Made by a program: the position numbers and the translations under genes. The notes below the pieces were generated by a model that had not been told where the DNA came from, searched no databases, and saw only the letters and a list, made by a program, of their open reading frames with translations. DNA of 51,796 nt from Actinomycetota bacterium (GTDB lineage Bacteria; Actinomycetota; Acidimicrobiia; Acidimicrobiales; Microtrichaceae): positions 1 to 51,796 of the forward strand of contig VGBZ01000016.1 of the NCBI GenBank assembly GCA_016870275.1. Reading direction: 5' to 3'. How positions within the stretch are numbered: the first letter of the stretch is position 1; each line of letters opens with the position of its first letter. Below, piece by piece: positions 31,697 to 45,873 of this stretch.

Positions 31697-33154
31697 ATGA
31701 CCTCCCCAGGGATCCCAGTGACCGCCACGACCCGCACCACCATCCACGCCCGTGTCGTGACCGTCGTCGTGTTCACGGCGCTCCTCGGAGTGCTGTGGCC
31801 CGATGCGTCCGGTGCACAGGAGGGCACCTCCTCGTCCTCCACCCCGCCGACCACACCGACGACGACGACGAGCCCGACGACGTCCACCCCGGATCCCTCG
31901 AGCACCACCTCGAGCACGACCTCGAGCACCGTGCCCGACGCAGCAACCAGCACGACCGTCCCGACGACCACCGACTCCACCACGTCGACGACGTTGGTGC
32001 CGACGACCGCACCGCTCCCACCCACGATCGATGAACCAGCAGGCCCGGTGGCATGGTCGCTCGCCCCAAGGTTCTCGGTGCCCGTCGACGACTCGGTGGC
32101 GAGCGCCCAGGTGCTGCTCACCGAGGTCGTGGCCGCCATCACAACCCTCGAGGCCCGTCGAGTTGACCTCGATCAGAGGATGACCGATGCCGAGACGCGG
32201 CTCGACGATCTGCAGTACCGCATGACCGAGCTGAGCGACAAGCGCAAGGCCCGAGCCGTCGGAGCGTTCATCAACGGCGACGCCATCGTTGAATCCAAGA
32301 TCCAGCTCGACGACGAGCGTGTGCGCATCATCACCTCGATCGAAGGGATCGAGAAGTCTGACGGTGATCGCCGAAAGGCGCTCGAGCGCCAGATCGACAC
32401 GCTCTCACAGCGCCTGCGCGACGACACCGCCGCCCGACAGGCCACCGACCCGGAACTCGCCGAGTTGACCGCCGCCCGGCAGCTCCTGCAGGACAAGATC
32501 GCCAGCATCCTCGATACCACCGTCGATGTGCCCGTCGGCCCGACCGACATCGCGCTGACCGCTGCGGCAGCGCTGGGAAGGCGGCGATCAGCTTCGGCGC
32601 TCGCCGCCGCCGGCGACACCGCCGGTGCAGCTGCAGCCACCGAGGCCACCCAACGTGAGCTGCAGCGGTTGGCGGCGCTCGTCGCCCGTCCCACCCCGGG
32701 CGCCTACAACCGGGACGGCTCCCCCAAGAGCATCGGTCCCACGCCGCTGCTCGAAGCCGCCCCGCTCGCCGAACGCCTGCTCGCAGAGTGGTCACTGCTC
32801 GACGACCGGCGCATGACCGTGATGCTCTTCGCCCTGCAACAGGTTGGCAAGCCTTACGTCTGGGGCGGATCCGGACCGGACGTGTACGACTGCTCCGGTC
32901 TGGTCATGCGAGCCTGGGCGCTCGCCGGCGTGCGCCTCCAACACGGTTCAGCGAGCCAGGTGGCATCCGGACCACCGGTTGCCGTCGGCCAGATGATCGT
33001 TGGCGACCTGCTCGGCTACGGCCCCGGGAGCAACCGCCACGTGACCATGTACATCGGTGCTGACCGCGTGGTCGAGGCCAAGGGTTCTGCCTACGGGGTC
33101 ATCGTCACGAACGCGCGCTACTCCGACATGGACGGCGCAGCACGGATGCCCTGA
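31697..33154 (+). CDS. Secreted NlpC/P60 peptidoglycan endopeptidase
   Basis: This is a 485-residue cell-wall hydrolase. The signal peptide is RVVTVVVFTALLGVLWPDASGA. A roughly 80-residue Ser/Thr/Pro linker (STPPTTPTTTTSPTTS and similar) follows. Residues around 135-260 are a charged coiled coil (TTLEARRVDLDQRMTDAETR onward), as in RipA-like enzymes. The C-terminal NlpC/P60 domain has GKPYVWGGSGPDVYDCSGLV (catalytic Cys399) and GSNRHVTMYIG (His448). It would cut stem peptides during division. ATG 31697 gives the best signal peptide. It ends 2 bp before the sulfatase gene. Confidence 0.9.
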   Translation: MTSPGIPVTATTRTTIHARVVTVVVFTALLGVLWPDASGAQEGTSSSSTPPTTPTTTTSPTTSTPDPSSTTSSTTSSTVPDAATSTTVPTTTDSTTSTTLVPTTAPLPPTIDEPAGPVAWSLAPRFSVPVDDSVASAQVLLTEVVAAITTLEARRVDLDQRMTDAETRLDDLQYRMTELSDKRKARAVGAFINGDAIVESKIQLDDERVRIITSIEGIEKSDGDRRKALERQIDTLSQRLRDDTAARQATDPELAELTAARQLLQDKIASILDTTVDVPVGPTDIALTAAAALGRRRSASALAAAGDTAGAAAATEATQRELQRLAALVARPTPGAYNRDGSPKSIGPTPLLEAAPLAERLLAEWSLLDDRRMTVMLFALQQVGKPYVWGGSGPDVYDCSGLVMRAWALAGVRLQHGSASQVASGPPVAVGQMIVGDLLGYGPGSNRHVTMYIGADRVVEAKGSAYGVIVTNARYSDMDGAARMP

Positions 33155-33156
33155 GC

Positions 33157-35520
33157 GTGCCGGAACTCACCTTCTACGCCGAAGACGAACCGTTCCCCGG
33201 GACCATCGGCCGGACGCTCCAGACGTCCACACCGGCGTGGCCCCGGCCAGCCCAAGCACCCGAAGGCGCTCCCAACGTCATCATGATCGTCCTCGACGAC
33301 GTCGGTTTCGGTCAGCTCTCCGCCTACGGGGGGTTGTGCGACACTCCGAACCTGGACCGGCTCGCCGAACGCGGGCTTCGCTACGCCAACTTCCAGACCA
33401 CCGCACTGTGCTCCCCGACCCGGGGCTGCCTGCTGAGCGGCCGGAACCACCACACGCTCGGGTTGTCAGCGGTCACCGACCTCTCCCTCGGTTTCCCCGC
33501 CCACAACGGGGTGATGGGATTCGAACACGGCTTCATCTCCGAGGCGCTCGTGGAGGCCGGTATCCGCACGTTCGCCGTCGGCAAGTGGCACCTCACTCCC
33601 CCCGGCGACGCCAGTCAGGCCGGACCGTTCCACCGGTGGCCACTCGGCCGGGGGTTCGAACGCTTCTACGGGTTCCTCGGAGGCGACACCGACCAGTTTC
33701 ACCCGGACCTCGTCTACGACAACCACTGGGTGCCGCAACCGAAGCAACCTGCCGACGGCTACCACTTCAACGCCGACATCGCCGATCACGCCGTGCAGTT
33801 CCTCGCCGACCTGCACTCGGTCGACCCCGAGCGGCCATGGTTCCTGTACTTCGCCACCGGCGCCGGCCACGCTCCACACCAGGTCGAGGCCGAGTGGATC
33901 GAGCGGTACCGGGGTGTGTTCGACGGCGGATGGGACGAGTACCGCACGGTGGTGTTCGACCGGCAGCGCGAGCTCGGCCTGTTGCCCCCCGGAGCCGAAC
34001 TCCCCGAACGTGACCCGGACGTCCCCGCCTGGGACTCGCTCAGTTCCGACGCGCGACGCATGTTCGCCCGACAGATGGAGACCTACGCCGGGTTCCTCAG
34101 CCAGACCGACTACCACATCGGTCGGGTACTCGAGTTCGTCGAGACGATCGACGAACTCGACGACACGGTCGTGATCGCGCTCTCCGACAACGGGGCGTCC
34201 GCCGAGGGCGGCGAGCACGGGACCCGCAACGAGAGCCTGTTCTTCAACTTCGCCCCGGAGACGCTCGAGGACAACCTTGCGGTCCACGACGCCTGGGGCA
34301 GCGAGGATACGTTCAACCACTACGCCTGGGGGTGGACCTGGGCCGGCGACACCCCGTTTCGACGCTGGAAGCGAGAGACCTACCGGGGTGGAATCACCGA
34401 CCCGATGATCGTGTCGTGGCCGGCCGGAATCGCCGCTCGGGGCGAGGTCCGTCATCAGTACGTCCACGCCATCGACGTCGCAGCAACGATCCTCGACGTC
34501 GTGGGTGTTGCGCCGCCGGCACACATCCGTGGAGTCGCCCAGTCCAACATCCACGGCGTGAGCTTCCGTTCGACGTTCGACAGCGACGATGCCCCAGAGG
34601 TCCGCCGTACCCAGTTCTTCGAAATGATGGGCCACCGGAGCATCTATCGCGACGGCTGGAAGGCCACGTGCCCGTTCCCGGGTCCGAGCCTCGCCGAGGG
34701 GATCGAACGCGGCCACCCGTTCGGAACCGAGATCACCGAGGATCTCCTCGAACGCCTCGACGCCGAGGAGTGGGAGCTCTACGACCTGCGCTCGGATCCG
34801 ACCGAGATCGACGACGTGGCCGGCGACCAACCCGAGCAGCTCGCCGAACTCCGTCGACTGTGGTGGTCCGAGGCCGAACGGTTCGGGGCACTCCCCATCG
34901 TCAGCGGGAGCCTGGCCCGACTCCTCACCAAGCGACCGCAGCCCGGCGGACATCGAGCGGTCAACGTCTTCTACCCCGGGACCGCCCCACTGCCGTTCGC
35001 TCTCTCCCCCAAGGTCAACAACCGCTCGCACCGCATCACGGCTGCAGTGGAGTTCACTCCCGGTGATGGCGGAGTGCTCGCCACGCACGGCAACCGACAC
35101 GGCGGCTACGTCCTGTACGTCACCGATGACCGCCTGCACTACGTCTACAACTACATGGGGATCGCACGTTCGACAGCGGCGAGCACCTCGGTCATCCCGG
35201 CTGGGACATCCGAACTCGCCGCCGAGGTCGCTGCAGGCGACCGGAGCGGGCGAGGGCCGGGCCGTGGCGCACCCTTCGACGTGGTGCTGATCGCCGACGG
35301 CGAGGTGATCGGTGGGGTCCAGGTCCCGTTCACCGCCCCAGCACTGCTGTCGATGGTCGGTTTCAGCTGCGGTTATGCCGCTTACGACAGCGTGGACCCG
35401 ACCGCCTACACCGCTCCGTTCCGCTACTCCGGGACGCTCCACCACGTGAGCGTCGACGTGTCGGGTGAGTTGCTCACCGATCCAGCGGCCGAGATGGTTC
35501 GGATCATGAGTCAGCAGTGA
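33157..35520 (+). CDS. Arylsulfatase-family sulfatase
   Basis: This is a 787-residue sulfatase. The N-terminal metal site is NVIMIVLDDVGFGQLSAYGG. The formylglycine motif is ALCSPTRGCLLSGRNHHTLG, with Cys85 in C-x-P-x-R. FAVGKWHLTPPGD carries the conserved Lys-Trp-His, and ALSDNGASAEGGEHGTRNES (around residue 345) supplies the second metal-site Asp-Asn. Activity would need a formylglycine-generating enzyme, which is not in the window. No signal peptide is seen, so it may be cytoplasmic. The last 170 residues (from about 610) form an extra beta-rich domain (RSHRITAAVEFTPGDGGVLA). The gene overlaps recD by 17 bp, convergent. Confidence 0.9.
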   Translation: MPELTFYAEDEPFPGTIGRTLQTSTPAWPRPAQAPEGAPNVIMIVLDDVGFGQLSAYGGLCDTPNLDRLAERGLRYANFQTTALCSPTRGCLLSGRNHHTLGLSAVTDLSLGFPAHNGVMGFEHGFISEALVEAGIRTFAVGKWHLTPPGDASQAGPFHRWPLGRGFERFYGFLGGDTDQFHPDLVYDNHWVPQPKQPADGYHFNADIADHAVQFLADLHSVDPERPWFLYFATGAGHAPHQVEAEWIERYRGVFDGGWDEYRTVVFDRQRELGLLPPGAELPERDPDVPAWDSLSSDARRMFARQMETYAGFLSQTDYHIGRVLEFVETIDELDDTVVIALSDNGASAEGGEHGTRNESLFFNFAPETLEDNLAVHDAWGSEDTFNHYAWGWTWAGDTPFRRWKRETYRGGITDPMIVSWPAGIAARGEVRHQYVHAIDVAATILDVVGVAPPAHIRGVAQSNIHGVSFRSTFDSDDAPEVRRTQFFEMMGHRSIYRDGWKATCPFPGPSLAEGIERGHPFGTEITEDLLERLDAEEWELYDLRSDPTEIDDVAGDQPEQLAELRRLWWSEAERFGALPIVSGSLARLLTKRPQPGGHRAVNVFYPGTAPLPFALSPKVNNRSHRITAAVEFTPGDGGVLATHGNRHGGYVLYVTDDRLHYVYNYMGIARSTAASTSVIPAGTSELAAEVAAGDRSGRGPGRGAPFDVVLIADGEVIGGVQVPFTAPALLSMVGFSCGYAAYDSVDPTAYTAPFRYSGTLHHVSVDVSGELLTDPAAEMVRIMSQQ

Positions 35521-37558
35521 GCCGCTCGTCGACCCGGGTCAATCGTTGCGTGAGGCCAGATGCGCGCGCGGCCGGTCGATCGACTGCGACACGGATGGCC
35601 GCCTCGGTGGCGATGATCGTGACCTTCTGTCTGGCACGCGTGACAGCGGTGTAGAGCAACTCACGAGTGAGGATGCGCGACGGCGGTGGCGGGAGGGTGA
35701 CGACCACGTGGTCGAACTCCGACCCCTGTGACTTGTGGATGCTCATGGCCCACTGGGTGGTGTAGTCACCGAGCCGGGCCGAGGGGACGCTGAGCGGATC
35801 GGGTTCTCGGGCGAACCACACGTCGTGGAACTCGCCGTCACGCTCCCGGACGGCGATGCCGATGTCACCGTTGAACACCCGGTTCAGGTAGTCGTTGCGC
35901 AGCACCATGACGGGCCGACCCGAGTACCAGGTGCTCTGGGCACCTCGCCGACGAACGAGGTGCTCCTCGATGCGCCGGTTCCACTCGTCGGCACCGCTGG
36001 GCCCCCGCCGGAGCGCACAGAGCACCTTGACGGCGGCCAGCCGGTCGAGGAGTCGGCCCACCGACTCGCGGCTGCGGTCGTCCTGCCGGACGAGGTCCCG
36101 GGCGGCGTCGACGAGGCTCTCGGCGTGCGTCTGCAGGTCGAGGTCCAACTCGGCCTGTCGATGCGGGCCATTGGGATCGCCCGGGTCGATCCACTCGATG
36201 CCGACCAGACCACTGCGGAGTCGTTCGATCACCAGGTCCGGGTCGCCCGTGCGGATCGACTGGGCCAGCTCGGCGATCTGCGACTCGCCCTCGACCCGGT
36301 GCATCGTCTGGAGTTCGACTGCGCTCTGGGCGAGCCGGTCGGGTGGGCCGGGCGCTGCGCCCTCGACCGGATCCCGACCGAGCAGGTCTCCGAGCACGCT
36401 GCCGGCCTCCACGCTGGCGAGTTGGTCGGGGTCACCGACCAGGACCAGTGACGCCGTCGGGGGGACTGCAGCCAACAGGTGGGCCATGAGGCCGAGCGAG
36501 ACCATCGAGACCTCGTCGATCACCACCAGGTCGGCGGCGATCGGGTTGTCGGATCCGTGACGGAAGCCCCCGCCCCTCCCGCGACCCAGGAGCCGGTGGA
36601 TGGTCGTCGCCTCGAGCGACTCGAGCACCTGGCGCTCGTCCGGGGACAGGTCATCGCCGAGCGCGTCGGCCGATCGCCTGATCGCCTCGGACATACGAGC
36701 AGCGGCCTTGCCCGTCGGGGCGGCCAGCCGGATGCGTTCACCGGTCGCCCCTGCGCCTCCGGACCTGATCCAGGCCGCCAGCATCGTCGACACCGTGGTG
36801 GTCTTGCCTGTTCCCGGTCCACCGGAGATCACTGCGAGCGCCGAGCGTGACGCCGCACGGGCCGCAGCCACCTGGAGGGGGTCCGGGTCGGCCCCGTGGC
36901 GGGCAGCAGCGGCACGGAACATCTCCTCGACGCCCTCGTCGTCGGGACCGAACGTGGCCCGTCGATCGATCGCGGCCCGCTCGGTCAGGTCGGCAGCGAC
37001 GAAACACTCGAGGACCCAGTGCCGGTACAGATAGAGCAGCGACCCCTCGACCACCACGAGCGGTACCTGCGCAGACGAGCCTGCTCCAGCACCGGGTGAA
37101 CCTGCGAGCGGCGATCCGGCGACCAGATCGGCCCAGGTCGACGGCTCCGGCCACTCCAGCAGATCGACCGGCGCCAGGTCGACCGACCCGCTCCCGGCGA
37201 CAGCACCCTCAACAGTGCCGGCGCGACCATCGACGCCGGCACTGCGGCCACTGCCGGCACCGTCGTCGGAGCCGGTGCTGACATCGGACTCCTCCTCGGT
37301 TCCTGCTGCTGCCGCCTCGGGTGCCGCAACCAACGTCGGGACGATCTGCTCGACGATGCGGGCCAGGTCGACACAGACCGAGCCGTACTCCGGAGCGCGC
37401 CCCGCCAACGCCACGGCGAGCACCACCTCGGGGCGGTGCTCGCCGCCGAGGGACGCCATGAGGGCGGCTGTCCGGGCCTGTCCCGGGCGGAGCACGCCGG
37501 CGCTCACGAACGGCATCAGGGCCTCGGGGACGTCCGGGAAGTGGGCAGCGGCACTCAC
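35504..37558 (-). CDS. recD: Exodeoxyribonuclease V alpha subunit RecD
   Basis: This is a 684-residue SF1B (5'-to-3') helicase subunit of RecBCD. Walker A is VISGGPGTGKTTTVSTMLAA (around residue 250), motif II DLVVIDEVSMVSLGLMAHLL, and motif VI ELLYTAVTRARQKVTIIATE, with SIHKSQGSEFDHVVVTLP before it. The N-terminal helical domain matches RecD's RecB-contact region, but a roughly 60-residue Ser/Gly/Ala-rich insert (TGSDDGAGSGRSAGVDGRAG) interrupts it. GTG 37558 overlaps the recB stop (GTGA), coupling the two. It overlaps the sulfatase 3' end by 17 bp. Confidence 0.92.
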   Translation of the reverse strand: MSAAAHFPDVPEALMPFVSAGVLRPGQARTAALMASLGGEHRPEVVLAVALAGRAPEYGSVCVDLARIVEQIVPTLVAAPEAAAAGTEEESDVSTGSDDGAGSGRSAGVDGRAGTVEGAVAGSGSVDLAPVDLLEWPEPSTWADLVAGSPLAGSPGAGAGSSAQVPLVVVEGSLLYLYRHWVLECFVAADLTERAAIDRRATFGPDDEGVEEMFRAAAARHGADPDPLQVAAARAASRSALAVISGGPGTGKTTTVSTMLAAWIRSGGAGATGERIRLAAPTGKAAARMSEAIRRSADALGDDLSPDERQVLESLEATTIHRLLGRGRGGGFRHGSDNPIAADLVVIDEVSMVSLGLMAHLLAAVPPTASLVLVGDPDQLASVEAGSVLGDLLGRDPVEGAAPGPPDRLAQSAVELQTMHRVEGESQIAELAQSIRTGDPDLVIERLRSGLVGIEWIDPGDPNGPHRQAELDLDLQTHAESLVDAARDLVRQDDRSRESVGRLLDRLAAVKVLCALRRGPSGADEWNRRIEEHLVRRRGAQSTWYSGRPVMVLRNDYLNRVFNGDIGIAVRERDGEFHDVWFAREPDPLSVPSARLGDYTTQWAMSIHKSQGSEFDHVVVTLPPPPSRILTRELLYTAVTRARQKVTIIATEAAIRVAVDRPAARASGLTQRLTRVDERLTADS

Positions 37559-40500
37559 GTCGGCTCTCCGGCTCCACCTTGGTCCCCAGTTGCACCCTGG
37601 GCGAGCAGACGGTCGACGTCGTCGACGAGCCCGAGCGGGACGGACCATGTGATGACACCGCTGCGACCGGGTGCGGCGCCACGCGACGATCCCGGTTGCG
37701 ACGCGACACCGAGGTCTTCTGGTGTGTCCTCTCCGACCATGCCGCGCACGAAGAGGTACCCCACCGGGCCGAGGTGCACCGCCGGGCGGTACAAGTCCCC
37801 CAGTCGCCAACGGAGGTACCGGTGGAGGACGACCGTGTAGAGGAGCGACTGCAGCGCGTAGTCCGTGTCGAGCATCGCCCGGCGGACCACCCGGGGGTCC
37901 GAGGGGCGATAGTCGATGAGTCGGTGTTCCTGGCCCGGAGTCGTCAGGTTGTTGGTCTTGTAGTCGACGATGCTGAAGCTCCACTCGCCGTCGGGTCGTT
38001 GGAATCGCAGGACCAGGTCGATCGCGCCGTTGAGCATGCCGTGGAGGTGGACCCGGGCCAACCGGTCGGCGAGCCGACCGCCCCAGTCCGCATACGGGGT
38101 GCCTGCCATGTGGCGGGCGACCGCCCGACCGATCTCGGCGGCCGGGAACGGCCGCTCTGGTGAGAGCGGCAGTTCGAAGCGGAGTTCGTCGATCCGATCG
38201 TTTCGCTGCAGGTCCAGCATCCGGCTCCTCCCGAACGGCCCACCGAGCGGGGTGTGGACCACGTCGACGAGCGCCCCGGCGAGTCGCTGGGCGGACTCCT
38301 CGTCGGCCAACCGGAAGGAGCCGTCGCGGCGGATCAGCTCGAGCAGGTGGTCGGCGAGCGGCTCGGCTGTGAAGTCGGCGTGCTCGAACACGCTGTGGAC
38401 CATGAGCCCGAACTGCCGGCCGGCACCCAGGCCCTCGAACGGGCTCAAGGCGGTCCACGACGCGTCCGCCGACCCGTCTTCCAGCGGCCGGTTGTCGGTC
38501 GGCAGCAGGTCGTCGGGCGGCGACGGCAGAACGAGCAACTCGTCGTCGGCCCCGGAGTCCGATCCGGTCTCGTCCTCGGGGTCCGGGTGGTCACCGGGTG
38601 TGGCCCGGTCGGCGGGGTGGTCGGACCCACCGACCTCACGGTGGATGCTCGAGAACGACCACGACCGCTCGGTGCGGGGCAGGTTGCGACTCAGCCGGGC
38701 CGCAGGGCCGACGGCTTCGGGCGCTGCGGCTTCGACCGTCGGGTTGCGACGGGTCTCCCGCCGAGGGGACCCGACCTCGGTCACCGAGATCCACTCGGAC
38801 CCGCCGCGCTCATCGACCTTGTCCTGAATCTGTTGAACCCAGCTGTCCGGGTCGCCGATGGCGACCTTGGTGTCGGCCGCAGCGGCCGGGTCATCGGCGA
38901 ACAGCAGCCGGCTGAGCCCGCTCAGGTCGGTCCCGGAAACACTCCCGGACCACCACGCAACTACATGATGGGCGGCTCTGGTGAGCGCCACGTAGGTCAT
39001 GCGGTGCTGATCGCCGCAGTTCTCTGCTCGCGTCAGGTCTGCCGGGTCGGGGATGACGGTCCCATCGGGCCGCTTGCGGTGCTTCGCTGCGAGTGCTCCG
39101 GGTGAGACGTCGAGCACCCGACACCCGGCACCTCCGCCGCCCGACCGGTCGTAGTACGAGTACGGCTTCCCGGCGGTGACTCGATTCCCGCCGGAGTACA
39201 GCGACGGCAGGAGGACGATCGGGAACTCGAGGCCCTTGGACTTGTGGATGGTCAGGATCCGCACTGCGGGCTGGTCGGACTCGACCCGCCGCTGCGACGC
39301 CTCGGCGGCGGGCTCGTCGTCGGGTGCTGCGCCACCCAGCGAGTCGAGCGCCGCAGCGGCACCGGCGGCGGACGTCCGGCCCCGATCGGCGTGGATGAGT
39401 TCGACGAGGTGCTCGAGATCGGTGAGGTTCCGCTCCCCGTCGGCCGAGGCCATCATCCGTCCGAGGAACCGGTCGGTCGAGCGGATCCGACCGGCGAGCG
39501 CCGGGAGTCCATCGTCGGCGAGCACCCCGGACCACTCGACGAGCTGGTGCTGGAACCGCACCATCTGCTTGACCGCCTCTGGTTCGTCCCGGGCGGCTGC
39601 GGCGAGCTGCTCCGCCGTCCAACCACCCCACCAGCCCAGGGCGGCCGCCGCTGCCCGTGACCGGTCCGAGGGCCGGTCGAGCGCTGCGAAGAGACACCGG
39701 AGTTGCTCGGCGGCGTCGCTGATGGCGACCGACTCCTGGAGCAGGAGCACCGAGGGCACCCCGAACTCTGCGAGCGCATCGGCAATCGGTCGGGCGTGGG
39801 ACTTTGCGCTCACCAGCACTGCGATGTCCGCCGGGGTCACGGGCCGGACCTCGGTACCGCCGTCGCCGGTGGGCAGCTCGAGCTCTGCGCCGTGGAGGAG
39901 ATCGAGCGTCACGGTCACCAGGTCGTCGGTGACCCGGTACCTCAACGAATCGGCGTTGCGCGCCCGATCGAGCGACCGATCGGTCACGATCCGCAGGTCG
40001 AGTCCTGCGGTCGGAGAGCCGTCGGCCCCGAGCAGTCGGCGATCGGCGAGCCGGGGCGCCGGCTCGATCGGGTCGACGACGATCTCGGGGTCACCCAGGG
40101 TGTGGCCGCTGCTCAGGGCGCTGAGGGCGCGAACGACCGAGTGGTCAGACCGCTGGTTGACAGCGAGTCGCCGGACCTGGACCCCGGGCGACCGGGTCGC
40201 CTCGAGGTAGGTGTAGACGTCGCCACCCCGGAAGGAGTAGATGGCCTGCTTGGGGTCGCCGACGACGACGAGCGTCCGACCGGACTCGGGACCGAACACC
40301 GAGTTGAAGATGCCCCACTGGTCGGCGTCGGTGTCCTGGAACTCGTCGATCAGCGCGACGCTGAACCGCTCACCGAGCGAGGCGACCACGTCGGGGTGTC
40401 GATCGAGTGCATCTCGTACCGACGTCACGAGCGTGTCGTAGGAGAGCTGACCCGAGACCTTGAGCAGCTCATCGACCTGGTCGCTGGCGTGCTGGACACG

Positions 40501-41159
40501 CTCGACGAGGCGCGGGGGCGTCCTGTCAGGGATGGAGGCCCGCAGGTCGCAGTCCGGGAGCTGGCGGTACTTCGTGACCAACTCCCGGAAGGACTTAGCC
40601 GAGACGTCAGCTTCCTGCAGGAGCGGGGCCGACGAGTCGAGTGCGTCGGCCACCAGGGCGTCGTTGCACGCCGCAGCGATGAGCGCCGACTCACCCTCGG
40701 TCGGGACGGCGTCGGGGTTGCCGGCGAAGCGCACCCCGAGCGCCGAGCGAGCCTGCGAGCAGAATCCGTGGATGGTGCTGATCGTGGCCGAGTCGAAGTC
40801 GAGCACGGCGCGCTGCAGGCGGTCGAGGTGGAGCGACCACTCCTCCGGACGCTCCGAGAGGACCTGCATGACCGGATCGGGATCGGGGCCCCGAGCGTCG
40901 GCCCGGCCGAGCGAGAGCGCCGTTAGATCGCGATGCACCTCGATCAGTCGGGAGCGGACCCGCTCCTGGAGCTCGGCGGTGGCGGCACGGGTGAATGTGA
41001 CCACGAGGAGCTGATCGATCGGCACCCCGAGCTCGGCGACGTAGCGGACGGCCAGGCCCGCCAGGGCGTACGTCTTGCCGGTCCCGGCGCTGGCCTCGAT
41101 CACCATGGTGGTCCCCCACGGCAGCTCGTCGGTCAGCAAGAACTGCGGACGGGAGGTGG

Positions 41160-41163
<4 letters not shown>
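37555..41163 (-). CDS. recB: Exodeoxyribonuclease V beta subunit RecB
   Basis: This is a 1202-residue UvrD-like SF1A helicase plus nuclease. Walker A is VIEASAGTGKTYALAGLAVR (around residue 27), motif II SVALIDEFQDTDADQWGIFN, and motif IV-VI RILTIHKSKGLEFPIVLLPS. The C-terminal nuclease domain has FSIVDYKTNNLTTPGQEHRL (around 1066), with the catalytic Asp-x-Lys. It drives 3'-to-5' unwinding and supplies the nuclease for double-strand-break processing. The start GTG 41163 overlaps the recC stop as GTGA. A Ser/Asp-rich linker lies near residue 880. Confidence 0.94.
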
Positions 41164-44978
<3,815 letters not shown>

Positions 44979-45019
44979 GCTAGATCACAGTGGTGACATC
45001 GACCCCGACGTACGAACGG

Positions 45020-45040
45020 ACCCGCTGCGCCCCAGCGGGT
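45020..45040 (-). terminator. Hairpin between TMEM175-like gene and recC
   Basis: ACCCGCTG (45020-45027) and CAGCGGGT (45033-45040) form an 8-bp stem with a 5-nt loop, 16 bp past the TMEM175-like stop. There is no T run, but high-GC organisms often lack one. It would separate that gene from the recCBD operon. Confidence 0.4.
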
Positions 45041-45055
45041 GCGTGGTTCACGACT

Positions 45056-45766
45056 TCACTCGGCGTCGATCGGTTGCGGGTGGTCCGTGGCCGTTCCTGA
45101 CGCTGGCCGATTCGCCTTGGATCGGCCCGACGAGAAGCCGATGCCGACGAGGAAGAGCCCGAAGGGCATGTAGGACGCAACGATCGGAGAGACGAGCGAG
45201 ACCAGTCCGATCAGCAGGCAGTAGGCCGCAAAGATCGGGCCCCGCCAGCGGTCGACCGTCGTCCGCTGGACCCGAGCCTCGACGTGCAGCATCTCGGGCT
45301 TGCGTTCGAGGTGCCAGCCAATGGCGGTGCTGAAGCAGCTGATGGCCGCCATGACGCCCCAGTAGAACAGGAACACTCCCGAATCGGACCGGGCGTCCAA
45401 CTCGGTCTCGCCCACGAGCGCTGCAGGCCACGGCAGCAGAACCATCAGAGCGAGCCAGCCGACGTTCAGCCAGAACAGCAGCGGGTCGAAGCCCCGGGCT
45501 CCGTTGAGAACCCGGTTGTGAACCGCCCACAGCATGGCCATGACTGCGAAGGTCATGAGGAACGCCACCACCTGGTTCTGATGTTGCTCGATCAGTCCCC
45601 AGATCGACTGCCCGGGTGCCAGATCGGTGAGACCCACGAGCGGGAGAACGAGGACCGTGATCGCAATGGCCACGGTGGCGTCGGTGAAGCCGACGAGTCG
45701 CTCGAAGTTCCGACCGGCGAGGAAGTCGGAGACTGCCGGTTCGTGGCGCTGCTTGCGGCTGGCCAT
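45056..45766 (-). CDS. TMEM175-family potassium channel-like protein
   Basis: This is a 236-residue protein with about six membrane helices. The first helix region is FERLVGFTDATVAIAITVLV, where FTD corresponds to the conserved FSD motif of bacterial TMEM175 channels. NRVLNGARGFDPLLFWLNVG and LMTFAVMAMLWAVHNRV are also family-typical. Potassium conduction is known for some members. ATG 45766 is chosen because it lies 7 nt after TACCAT; ATG 45769 is next to it. It is divergent from the LegB-like gene. Confidence 0.85.
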   Translation of the reverse strand: MASRKQRHEPAVSDFLAGRNFERLVGFTDATVAIAITVLVLPLVGLTDLAPGQSIWGLIEQHQNQVVAFLMTFAVMAMLWAVHNRVLNGARGFDPLLFWLNVGWLALMVLLPWPAALVGETELDARSDSGVFLFYWGVMAAISCFSTAIGWHLERKPEMLHVEARVQRTTVDRWRGPIFAAYCLLIGLVSLVSPIVASYMPFGLFLVGIGFSSGRSKANRPASGTATDHPQPIDAE

Positions 45767-45773
45767 CATCACG

Positions 45774-45837
45774 ATGGTACCGGTGCAACACGCCCGATCA
45801 GCGGGAGTGTCGGGCCCGGTCGAGGTCCCGGTACGAT
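45774..45837. promoter_or_regulatory. Divergent promoters for TMEM175-like and LegB-like genes
   Basis: On the minus strand, TACCAT (45779-45774) is 7 nt before ATG 45766. On the plus strand, TACGAT (45832-45837) is 9 nt before a GTG at 45847 that opens a short upstream ORF of the LegB-like gene. Confidence 0.45.
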
Positions 45838-45846
45838 TCACCCGTC

Positions 45847-45873
45847 GTGACCGAAGGGGTTCGAATCGCATGA
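45847..45873 (+). CDS. 8-codon upstream ORF overlapping the LegB-like start
   Basis: GTG 45847 opens VTEGVRIA and stops at TGA 45871-45873, overlapping the ATG at 45870 as ATGA. It lies close to the predicted 5' end of the transcript. The LegB-like gene also has its own GAAGGGG ribosome site inside this ORF. Translation of this ORF is inferred from layout only. Confidence 0.3.
   Translation: MTEGVRIA

Noticed and set aside
33466-35445. 659-residue open frame antisense to the sulfatase
   Set aside because: It is a mirror of the high-GC codon bias of the sulfatase gene. The product is low-complexity, without motifs, and the sulfatase on the other strand has all catalytic signatures.
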